8,750 bases of DNA, taken from contig JADHND010000060.1 of assembly GCA_016779685.1 (NCBI GenBank), forward strand, positions 1 to 8,750. The letters are read 5' to 3'. The stretch is from Shewanellaceae bacterium. Lineage in GTDB: Bacteria > Pseudomonadota > Gammaproteobacteria > Enterobacterales > Shewanellaceae. Shown in pieces: positions 1 through 5,752 of this stretch; position 1 is the stretch's first letter, and every line of letters starts with the position of its first letter. Under the pieces are notes generated by a model. It did no database searches. It was not told where the DNA came from and saw nothing but the letters and a program-made list of their open reading frames with translations. A program made the translations under genes and the position numbers.

Positions 1-1328
1 CGCAATCTGGCATCCAGACTGTGCAGCGCTCGGCGATATTGACGGATCAGCACGCGTTTGGTGCTAGAGTAATGCGCTGGAAACTGAGCTGCGGGCAAGG
101 ATTGATTGGGTTCAATGTCATCAAAGTTGGTGAGTCCGGTTAACTGAATCAAGGCGAACCAAGGTTGGGTTTGTTGGGATTGCCAGTTTAAAAATTGTTG
201 ACTGATGCTGCGATCAGCTGCGGCGAGGTTGTCGTTGCTAAGCGTTATGGGTTGTGGTGGCGGCATCCAAGTCAGCAGAGATTGGCTGGCGCCGGTGTCG
301 GCTTGAAACTGAGCGCTGCTATAGCCAAGTTGTTGCAAGCGTTCCGCCAGCAGCGGTGAGCGTGTGTTGTCGAGCATGGCTTGTTGATAGTTGTTTTGTA
401 AACCGTACAGTAAGGTAAACAGGGCAGCAGTGCTTTGGCTGTTGCCTGTATGGTGCTCAGAAAACACCTGACTTCGAGCTTGGTAAGCCGTGTAAAAAGG
501 CATGGTGGTCTCATTAATCAGACTGGGGTTCCAATGTGCGACCGTGATGATGAGCAATGGGCGTGTCGTTGTTGACTGATAGATCAGGGGCGTTAAAGGA
601 TGCTGGATTGCAGTCAGTGCTTGGGATCGCGGTTGTAAGGGTAGACCATAATCAGCCATGATGGTACGGGCGGTCGCTGGATAACTCAACGGATACATCT
701 GATCTTGCTCGGTAATGCTCGAGTACAGGTTGGCATCCGCCCATACATGCAACAGGTGGGTAGCAAAGAAGGCGCTGAGCAACAGGCTGGCTATTTTAAA
801 GCCCCATCGTTTTTGTTGCAGCAATTGCATCCGTTTCCAGAGGGCATTTGCTATCAAAAATTCAATCAAGAGGACAGTTGTGAAGGTCAGCAAAAATTGC
901 AACCAGCCATGAAAATTGTCCATATCCGCGGCTTGCAAATCAAAGGACAAAGGTGTCAGATGGATCCGGTAGTTGGCAAAGATTTTATTGTCGAACCACA
1001 GTAATAAAATGGCGGCACTGGCGATGAGGGCGCTGTAACCACGCAGTAACTTGGAGTTTGGAAACAACAAGCTGATTGGAAAAATGGTCGCTAAATAAAT
1101 GCCGAAGGCGATGAACATAAAATGACTGAGGGTGTTGCACAACAAAAACAGCCAGCCGAGTACATCGGATGGCAGCCCCCAGTGGGTGGCATAGCTATAA
1201 GCCCAGCCCGTTGCGACGAAGCCATTAAAGCAGGTGAACCAGTGTCCCCAAGCGACTACTTTCGAAGACGGATCGCGATGTGCTAACCAAGCATGTTGAA
1301 ATAGATGCAATTGAACCTCGTCGGTCAT
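1..1328 (-). CDS. yejM: YejM/PbgA-like (DUF3413) inner-membrane sulfatase-fold protein, C-terminus cut off by the window edge
   Basis: The first 442 residues are visible; by comparison with E. coli YejM (586 residues) about 150 are missing. The N-terminal half is a DUF3413 membrane domain with about five membrane segments (roughly residues 27-46, 58-88, 93-112, 144-162, 178-196). Signatures shared with E. coli YejM are VAWGHWF (25-31), HFMFIAFGIYL, VWADANLY (195-202) and the PLSYPATAR linker (213-221). A periplasmic LtaS/sulfatase-like domain starts near residue 258. Known role of the family: it binds lipid A at the periplasmic face of the inner membrane and tunes LPS synthesis through LapB/FtsH control of LpxC. 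Oddities seen: the metal-ligand Asp after the ITV strand (ITVDG in E. coli) is Ala264-His265, and the GNT nucleophile position is Gly295-Asn296-Ser297. No Shine-Dalgarno precedes the ATG. A TTG at codon 7 (1308-1310) has GAGG five bases upstream and could be the real start. Confidence 0.88.
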   Translation of the reverse strand, partial: MTDEVQLHLFQHAWLAHRDPSSKVVAWGHWFTCFNGFVATGWAYSYATHWGLPSDVLGWLFLLCNTLSHFMFIAFGIYLATIFPISLLFPNSKLLRGYSALIASAAILLLWFDNKIFANYRIHLTPLSFDLQAADMDNFHGWLQFLLTFTTVLLIEFLIANALWKRMQLLQQKRWGFKIASLLLSAFFATHLLHVWADANLYSSITEQDQMYPLSYPATARTIMADYGLPLQPRSQALTAIQHPLTPLIYQSTTTRPLLIITVAHWNPSLINETTMPFYTAYQARSQVFSEHHTGNSQSTAALFTLLYGLQNNYQQAMLDNTRSPLLAERLQQLGYSSAQFQADTGASQSLLTWMPPPQPITLSNDNLAAADRSISQQFLNWQSQQTQPWFALIQLTGLTNFDDIEPNQSLPAAQFPAHYSSTKRVLIRQYRRALHSLDARL

Positions 1329-1332
1329 CGTA

Positions 1333-1338
1333 AGTATA
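1333..1338 (-). promoter_or_regulatory. Possible -10 element for the YejM-like gene
   Basis: On the minus strand this reads TATACT, five of six bases of the sigma70 -10 consensus. It ends only four bases before the ATG, so a start six or seven bases downstream would fall within or just after the ATG. The transcript would then be leaderless for the ATG, or carry a short leader with GAGG for the TTG at codon 7. The matching -35 region (TTAAAC, 17 bases upstream give or take one) is poor, so this is tentative. Confidence 0.2.
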
Positions 1339-1482
1339 AAATAATGATAACATTGTTTAATCTTTGTTACTATATTGTTTTATTTTTGATTCGTTTTTCT
1401 GTGTTCTGCTTAAATTTTGTGATGAAGGCTTGTTAGATCCTTGTCAACTGAGGCAGACGTGGTAACGTGATTGAATTTTGCA

Positions 1483-1489
1483 AGAGGAG
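1483..1489 (+). promoter_or_regulatory. Ribosome binding site that fixes the start of the pterin-synthase-like gene
   Basis: AGAGGAG lies eight bases before the ATG at 1498. It argues against the in-frame TTG at 1471, which lies upstream of this site and has no Shine-Dalgarno of its own. Confidence 0.75.
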
Positions 1490-1497
1490 TTAAGAAA

Positions 1498-2367
1498 ATG
1501 CAATTGTTCGTTAAAGCACTCACTGTGTTGGATTGTTCTTTTTTATGCGTAGAGCGTGGTGTGGTGGGCGAAAGTTGGTGGGTCGATGTCGTGCTAGAGG
1601 GCGCATTGGATGATCAAAATATGGTGTTGGATTTTAAAGACGTGAAACAGCGGATTAAAAGCTACATTGATACCTTTGTCGATCATCGGCTGTTGGTTCC
1701 GATTCAAGCTGAAGCCATTCAGCATCAACCGAATGACCGAGGTGGTTATTGGGTCGATTGTATGGCTGCACGGGGCAACATACATTTATCCTGCCCCGAA
1801 TCTGCGTTTACCTGGCTAGAGACGTTGGCGGTCACTCCGGATACGGTTGCGCGACATTTAGAGCAAGCTTTGATGGCGGTGCTACCTACAACGGTTGAGC
1901 GTCTGCATTTGGTCTTAAGAGCGCAGCCCAGTACGGAGCCTTATTATCACTATACCCATGGATTAAAAAAACATGCTGGCAATTGCCAACGCATTGCTCA
2001 TGGTCATCGCAGTCCCTTGCAGATCTGGGTCAACGACATGCCCGCACCAGCGTGGGTGCGTTATTGGAGTGAGCGTTGGCAGGACATCTATCTTGGTACC
2101 ACCGAAGATCAGGTACCTGCCGCCACGTTAACTTTATCGCCAAACAGCGCAATCGATGATCAACATTACTGTAGTTTTTGCTATGATAGTTCACAGGGAC
2201 ACTTTCAAATCAGTTTAGCGCAGGTATACTGCGATGTGATTCCCTACGATACCACAGTTGAATTGCTGGCGCAGTTTATGGCAGAAACCATCGCGCAACA
2301 GGAACAAGCTCATGTCAAAGTGATGGCGTACGAAGGGATTGATAAGGGAGCGATAGCCTATGCTTAG
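1498..2367 (+). CDS. Tandem 6-pyruvoyl-tetrahydropterin synthase/QueD-like fusion protein
   Basis: The protein has 289 residues, more than twice a single QueD (about 120), and consists of two PTPS-fold halves. The N-terminal half (about 1-142) has the MVLDF motif (42-46), FVDHRLL (60-66, Asp62-His63), the TPDTVARHLEQAL helix and the VERLHLVL end strand, but lacks the zinc-binding HGH. The C-terminal half (about 148-289) has YTH (His154), Cys163 and AHGH (His168, His170), plus an end motif AYEGIDKGA with Glu279, but lacks the DF...DH block. The family makes carboxy- or pyruvoyl-tetrahydropterin in queuosine or biopterin synthesis. The zinc ligands, catalytic Cys and pterin-anchoring Glu are thus in one half and the Asp-His pair in the other. 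The exact reaction cannot be read from sequence; a pterin-related role is inferred. No other queuosine gene is in view. The stop overlaps the next gene's start, so the two are probably translationally coupled. Confidence 0.82.
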   Translation: MQLFVKALTVLDCSFLCVERGVVGESWWVDVVLEGALDDQNMVLDFKDVKQRIKSYIDTFVDHRLLVPIQAEAIQHQPNDRGGYWVDCMAARGNIHLSCPESAFTWLETLAVTPDTVARHLEQALMAVLPTTVERLHLVLRAQPSTEPYYHYTHGLKKHAGNCQRIAHGHRSPLQIWVNDMPAPAWVRYWSERWQDIYLGTTEDQVPAATLTLSPNSAIDDQHYCSFCYDSSQGHFQISLAQVYCDVIPYDTTVELLAQFMAETIAQQEQAHVKVMAYEGIDKGAIAYA

Positions 2368-3178
2368 AGCCTTGTTTGGATGGATGGTGTGCTGCTTGCT
2401 GGCATGGCCGACAGCAGCGGCGTTAAAGCTTAATTTAAAGGGAGAAATGACCCAAGGTGGTTTGATCCGTGGGCAGTCTGATCCGGAGGCGCTGATCTTT
2501 TTAAATGGTCAGCAGCTTCAAATTTCCCCTGAAGGTTATTTTGTTTTCGGTTTTGGGCGCGATGCGGAGTTAGAAAATCTGCTGGTGGTGATTCCCCCGC
2601 AGGGGATCCCAGAAGAGATTATCTTGCATCTGAGTAAGCGCGACTATCGGATCCAACGGGTGACGGGCATCCCTCATAAAATTATGCGGCCATCGGCTAA
2701 AAACTTAAAGCATGCTGCCCGAGATTCCAAGCTCATTGGGCGAGCGCGAAAGGTGATGAGTCAGCAAACATATTTCATGGACGACTTTAAATGGCCAGCC
2801 GTCGGCCCAATCACAGGTGTCTACGGTAGCCAACGTTTTTATAATGGTGAGCCGTCTCGACCACATTTTGGGGTAGATGTGGCCAACCCGACGGGTAGTC
2901 CAGTGGTGGCGCCAGCGCCGGGGCAGGTGACGTTAGCGGAACCGAATATGTTTTACTCAGGGGGCACGGTGATGATCGATCATGGCTTTGGTGTGAGTTC
3001 AACATTTTTACACATGAGTAAGTTATCCGTTCGTGTAGGGGATAAGGTCACATTGGGGCAAAAGATTGGTGAAGTTGGCGCCACCGGTCGCTCTTCAGGA
3101 CCTCATTTGGATTGGCGTATCAATTGGTTTCACGTGCGTATTGATCCGCAATTGGTGGCACCACCTATGTCAAAATAA
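2360..3178 (+). CDS. Secreted M23-family (LytM-type) peptidase with N-terminal Ig-like region
   Basis: The protein has 272 residues. Residues 1-21 form a signal peptide (hydrophobic core GWMVCCLLAW, then PTAAA), so it is probably periplasmic. Residues 23-80 look like a small beta/Ig-like domain (GLIRGQSDPEA, ISPEGYFVFGF). The M23 domain covers about 148-268: GVYGSQRFYNG, RPHFGVD with zinc ligands His169 and Asp173, VVAPAPG, MIDHGFGVSSTFLHMS with His218, VGDKVTLGQKIG, and GRSSGPHLDWRINW. The usual HxH is His249-Leu-Asp251, so the second His is Asp. I recall the same HLDW variant in other proteobacterial M23 proteins, so it is probably a subfamily feature rather than a broken enzyme. M23 enzymes cut peptidoglycan cross-bridges; some relatives are inactive activators of amidases. 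The start has AAGGGAG nine bases upstream, and its first 8 bases overlap the preceding gene. Confidence 0.9.
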   Translation: MLRALFGWMVCCLLAWPTAAALKLNLKGEMTQGGLIRGQSDPEALIFLNGQQLQISPEGYFVFGFGRDAELENLLVVIPPQGIPEEIILHLSKRDYRIQRVTGIPHKIMRPSAKNLKHAARDSKLIGRARKVMSQQTYFMDDFKWPAVGPITGVYGSQRFYNGEPSRPHFGVDVANPTGSPVVAPAPGQVTLAEPNMFYSGGTVMIDHGFGVSSTFLHMSKLSVRVGDKVTLGQKIGEVGATGRSSGPHLDWRINWFHVRIDPQLVAPPMSK

Positions 3179-3201
3179 AGATTATTTTTACGGACTATTT
3201 T

Positions 3202-3230
3202 TTGAAGAAAATGTGATTTCTGAATATACT
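3202..3230 (+). promoter_or_regulatory. Sigma70-type promoter of the membrane-protein/lysine-rich gene pair
   Basis: TTGAAG (3202-3207) and TATACT (3225-3230) are separated by exactly 17 bases, a good match to the housekeeping consensus. Transcription would start near 3237, leaving a leader of about 30 bases before the ATG at 3269. It lies just after the peptidase stop codon, so the downstream pair need not depend on read-through from the peptidase gene. Confidence 0.6.
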
Positions 3231-3268
3231 AATAAGATAGAATTTAGTTGTGTCTTGAAGGATGTTGT

Positions 3269-3871
3269 ATGTTGCAGTTCGATCCCTTGTCACTTAAACG
3301 TCTGTTGCCTATTCCCTGGCTCGTTGCCCTCTTAGCCAGCTTTATCTTAGGCTTTTTTGCCAATGATTCGACTCAAGCCCCTGAAACGCTCCAAACGCAC
3401 ATAGCAAGCGATTGTGATCCTGCTGTTGAGCGCGCTGATTACACCAAAGCTATGGCTTTGCTCAAAGATTTAAACCGGCAGTTGATTAAAGAATACGAGA
3501 CCAAGCAAGCCTATAATCGTCTCAATGATACCCACACTTCTTTAATAAAAGACAAGAACTTTATCCAGGAAAAAAACATTCAGCTACAACAGCAGGTCGC
3601 AAATCTATCGGCTGTCTTAGCGGGTTATACGGTCAAAAATCAAGAGTTTTCACTGGTTGCGAAGCGCTCTCTTGCGGTGAAGAACAACCATGTCTTTTCG
3701 CTATTAGAAGTGACCTCGGATCGGGTGCAGGTCAACTTTGATGACATTGGTTATTCATTAAAGGCAGGAGAACAAATCAAATTTCAAGAAGGTAAGGAGC
3801 AATGCACGTTAAAGTTAACTGACATCGCTTCTTTTACAGAAAAAGCCACCTTCACGATGGTATGTAGTTAA
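3269..3871 (+). CDS. Unassigned single-pass inner-membrane protein with periplasmic coiled coil
   Basis: I do not recognise a family for these 200 residues. Lys10-Arg11 precede a hydrophobic segment (about 13-31, PIPWLVALLASFILGFF) with no clear cleavage site, so it is probably a type II anchor with the rest in the periplasm. Residues about 55-115 are charged and rich in Gln, Lys and Leu, typical of a helical coiled coil (ALLKDLNRQLIKEYETKQ, QEKNIQLQQQVANL). Residues about 125-200 look like a compact beta domain (NHVFSLLEV, YSLKAGEQIKF, CTLKLTDI, KATFTMVC). Cys179 and Cys199 in that domain could form a disulfide; Cys49 sits before the coiled coil. The start at 3269 is set by AAGGA six bases upstream; an in-frame TTG at 3248 lies upstream of that site. 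The overall plan resembles envelope scaffold or assembly accessory proteins, but no function should be assigned. The next gene follows after 18 bases. Confidence 0.8.
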   Translation: MLQFDPLSLKRLLPIPWLVALLASFILGFFANDSTQAPETLQTHIASDCDPAVERADYTKAMALLKDLNRQLIKEYETKQAYNRLNDTHTSLIKDKNFIQEKNIQLQQQVANLSAVLAGYTVKNQEFSLVAKRSLAVKNNHVFSLLEVTSDRVQVNFDDIGYSLKAGEQIKFQEGKEQCTLKLTDIASFTEKATFTMVCS

Positions 3872-3889
3872 GCAGAGAGGTCACCTTCT

Positions 3890-4195
3890 ATGGCAGATGA
3901 ACCCAAAAAACCCAATAAAAATAAAGATGCTGAAGCAGGTGCAGCTAAAAAATCCTTGCTAAAGTTAAAAAAAACCATTGCTCAGAAAGAAAAAGAAGAC
4001 GATCGTGAAAAAAAGATGGTGACCAAAGAGCTCAAAGAAGAACTGAAAAAAAACCAAGGTGCACAAGATGACTCTGGGACGCGTAAGTCCATTCATCAAC
4101 TGAAAAAAGAGCTTTTAAAGCAAGCTGATGAACAACAAAAAGGCCGAGTTAAAACTCGGCGCTTGTTGAAAGAGCAACTTAAAAAGAAGAAGTAG
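3890..4195 (+). CDS. Small, highly basic lysine-rich repeat protein of unknown function
   Basis: The protein has 101 residues, 28 of them Lys and 5 Arg against about 18 acidic, for a net charge near +15. It has no Cys, Trp, Tyr or Phe, no signal peptide and no membrane segment, so it is probably cytoplasmic. Four imperfect repeats begin with Ser or Thr at residues 22, 45, 67 and 89 and carry a Leu/Lys core (SLLKLKK, TKELKEELKK, SIHQLKKELLK, TRRLLKEQLKK). These cores should be amphipathic helices joined by Gln/Asp/Gly-rich linkers. Such composition fits a nucleic-acid- or anion-binding protein, but this is inference. GAGAGG nine bases before the ATG is a good ribosome binding site. The gene lies 18 bases behind the membrane coiled-coil gene, probably in the same transcript. 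Its last codons overlap a terminator serving the opposite strand, and its stop lies three bases from the folD stop. Confidence 0.75.
   Translation: MADEPKKPNKNKDAEAGAAKKSLLKLKKTIAQKEKEDDREKKMVTKELKEELKKNQGAQDDSGTRKSIHQLKKELLKQADEQQKGRVKTRRLLKEQLKKKK
4137..4160 (-). terminator. Rho-independent terminator of the rnf-nth-folD transcript
   Basis: On the minus strand GCCGAGTT (4160-4153), two T bases and AACTCGGC (4150-4143) form a perfect 8-bp stem. It is followed by C and TTTTT (4141-4137). The hairpin begins 38 bases past the folD stop. On the plus strand the same hairpin is followed by GCTTGTTG, so it should work leftward only. It is embedded in codons 83-90 of the lysine-rich gene. Confidence 0.8.
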
Positions 4196-4198
4196 TGA

Positions 4199-5062
4199 TC
4201 ATGAGGGCTCACAATGGAAGGTCTCACAGGCACGAAGCGTGTTCTCTAGTAAGGATGCGATGGTCATGGGGCCGACACCACCCGGAACGGGGGTGATGTA
4301 AGAAGCCACTTTCAGCGCCGCGTCAAAGTCCACATCCCCGCATAAACTGTTATCCGGCTGGCGATTAATCCCGACATCAATTACGATGGCATTGGGTTTG
4401 ATCCAAGCGGCTTGAATGAACTTGGGTTGCCCAATCGCCACAATCAATAGATCTGCTTGTTTGATTTTGTTTGGTAAATCTTGAGTCTGTTGGTGGCATA
4501 AGGTGACGGTTGCACCTCGATGTACCAGCGCCAACATGGTAGGACGTCCAACAATGTTCGACGCGCCGACCACCACCGCGTCCATGCCAGCCAGAGTGCA
4601 ACCTGTCGATTCAATCAGCGTAATGATCCCTTTAGGTGTACAAGGTTCCAGCAAGGGACGTTTTTGAATCAAGCAACCTAGATTATGTGGATGGAAGCCA
4701 TCAACGTCTTTTTTAGGATCAATCCGGTCTAACACATGGTGGGTGTTGATTTGTGCCGGTAAAGGCAGTTGTACCAAGATACCGTCAATGCGTGTGTCTG
4801 CATTTAAAGTATCGATAAGCTTCAGCAGTTCAGCCTCGGAGGTGGTCACATCCAGATGAAAGCTTTGAGAGACAAAGCCAACGGCATCGCAGGCTTGTTG
4901 TTTGCGGCGGACGTAGATTTGTGAGGCGGGGTCTTCCCCGATGAGCACCACGGCCAAACCCGGCACGCGTTGCTGAGCTTGTTGGCGTGCCTTTACTTGT
5001 TGTTGGATATGCTGTTGTATGTTGTCAGCCAATTGCCGACCATTTAAAATCGTTGCTGTCAT
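4199..5062 (-). CDS. folD: Bifunctional methylene-tetrahydrofolate dehydrogenase / methenyl-tetrahydrofolate cyclohydrolase
   Basis: FolD interconverts 5,10-methylene-, 5,10-methenyl- and 10-formyl-tetrahydrofolate using NADP(H), supplying one-carbon units for purine and formyl-methionyl-tRNA synthesis in the cytoplasm. The 287 residues match the usual length. Catalytic-domain signatures are SQIYVRRK (Tyr50, Lys54), VQLPLP (97-102, Gln98) and KKDVDGFHP (Asp121). The Rossmann signature GASNIVGRP (166-174) is the same as in E. coli FolD, and PVPGGVGPMT (258-267) closes the substrate pocket. No key residue is missing. The start lies six bases after the nth stop, with an AGGA ribosome binding site overlapping that stop. 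This makes folD the last gene of the leftward operon, ahead of the terminator. Confidence 0.97.
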   Translation of the reverse strand: MTATILNGRQLADNIQQHIQQQVKARQQAQQRVPGLAVVLIGEDPASQIYVRRKQQACDAVGFVSQSFHLDVTTSEAELLKLIDTLNADTRIDGILVQLPLPAQINTHHVLDRIDPKKDVDGFHPHNLGCLIQKRPLLEPCTPKGIITLIESTGCTLAGMDAVVVGASNIVGRPTMLALVHRGATVTLCHQQTQDLPNKIKQADLLIVAIGQPKFIQAAWIKPNAIVIDVGINRQPDNSLCGDVDFDAALKVASYITPVPGGVGPMTIASLLENTLRACETFHCEPS

Positions 5063-5068
5063 AAATTC

Positions 5069-5749
5069 CTAAGTGGTGATAGACGTGACACTGGATGCCA
5101 CTGCGGTTTTCTTTGGATATTCACACAGATCCGCAATCAAGCAAGCCTCACAGTTGGGTTTGCGTGCCATACAAGTATAGCGACCGTGTAGAATAAACCA
5201 ATGGTGAATGTCTTGCTTAAAGGCACTAGGCACCACTTTTAACAGTTTTTGTTCGACTTGATTGACGTTGGCACCCGGTGCGAAACCGGTGCGATTAGAC
5301 ACCCGAAAAATATGGGTATCGACTGCAATCGTCGGCCAACCAAAAGCGGTGTTCAGTACCACATTGGCAGTTTTACGTCCGACGCCGGGCAATGCTTCTA
5401 AGGCTTCGCGGGATTCGGGAATGTCGCCTTTGGCGAGCGCCAACTCAGCATGCTGTTCGAGCAGTTGCTGACAGGTTTTGATGACATTGGCGGCTTTGGT
5501 GTTAAATAGACCAATGGTTTTGATGTGCTCTTTGACCGCTGCTTCACCTAAATCCACCAAAGCTTGTGGGTGGTTGGCGATGGGGTACAACCGCGCCGTG
5601 GCCTTGTTGACAGCGATATCGGTGGTTTGTGCCGACAACAACACCGCAATCAACAGCTCAAATGGGGTATCAAAATTGAGCTCAGTGGTTGGATGTGGGT
5701 TCGCTGCCTGTAAGCGGGTTAAGATGAGATGACGTTTAGCTTGATTCAT
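5069..5749 (-). CDS. nth: Endonuclease III, DNA glycosylase/AP lyase
   Basis: Nth removes oxidised pyrimidines from DNA and nicks the abasic site in base-excision repair. The 226 residues closely follow E. coli Nth (211). The helix-hairpin-helix is LPGVGRKTANVVLNTAFG (120-137) with catalytic Lys126; the catalytic Asp is Asp144 in VDTHIFRV. The [4Fe-4S] ligands are Cys193, Cys200, Cys203 and Cys209 in the expected C-x6-C-x2-C-x5-C spacing. Compared with E. coli there is a short insertion near residues 100-110 (ELALAKGD) and a longer Ser/Thr-rich C-terminal tail. The gene starts three bases after rnfE, with AGGA in the rnfE end. It occupies the same position as in the E. coli rsx operon. Confidence 0.98.
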   Translation of the reverse strand: MNQAKRHLILTRLQAANPHPTTELNFDTPFELLIAVLLSAQTTDIAVNKATARLYPIANHPQALVDLGEAAVKEHIKTIGLFNTKAANVIKTCQQLLEQHAELALAKGDIPESREALEALPGVGRKTANVVLNTAFGWPTIAVDTHIFRVSNRTGFAPGANVNQVEQKLLKVVPSAFKQDIHHWFILHGRYTCMARKPNCEACLIADLCEYPKKTAVASSVTSITT

Positions 5750-5752
5750 GAT

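Larger units (their letters stand above)
1329..1497. other. AT-rich divergent intergenic region
   Basis: This gap separates the leftward YejM-like gene from the rightward pterin-synthase/peptidase pair, so it must hold promoters for both. The stretch 1331-1420 is strongly AT-rich. Rightward, TTGATT (1386-1391) and TTAAAT (1410-1415) are 18 bases apart, a weak sigma70-like pair. I see no convincing operator palindrome, riboswitch or small gene. Confidence 0.5.

Noticed and set aside
705..1004. Plus-strand open frame of 99 codons
   Set aside because: It lies antisense within the conserved YejM membrane domain, has no ribosome binding site worth noting and no recognisable product.
1386..1415. 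TTGATT-18-TTAAAT as the promoter of the pterin-synthase/peptidase pair
   Set aside because: Both hexamers are weak matches (four of six) in an AT-rich stretch where such pairs occur by chance; mentioned only within the intergenic entry.
1471..1497. TTG at 1471 as the start of the pterin-synthase-like gene
   Set aside because: A strong AGAGGAG site lies between it and the ATG at 1498, and PTPS homology begins right after the ATG.
3172..3188. Inverted repeat AAAATAA-AGA-TTATTTT at the peptidase stop codon as a terminator
   Set aside because: The stem has only A-T pairs and a 3-base loop, so it would be too weak; it is expected in AT-rich DNA.
3066..3335. Plus-strand open frame of 89 codons across the peptidase end and the promoter
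   Set aside because: It is out of frame with two well-supported genes and spans the promoter at 3202-3230; its predicted product shows no family features.
3967..4053. Two runs of eight A in the lysine-rich gene as programmed frameshift or slippage sites
   Set aside because: They are explained by consecutive AAA lysine codons; no meaningful overlapping frame follows and no stimulatory hairpin is close downstream.
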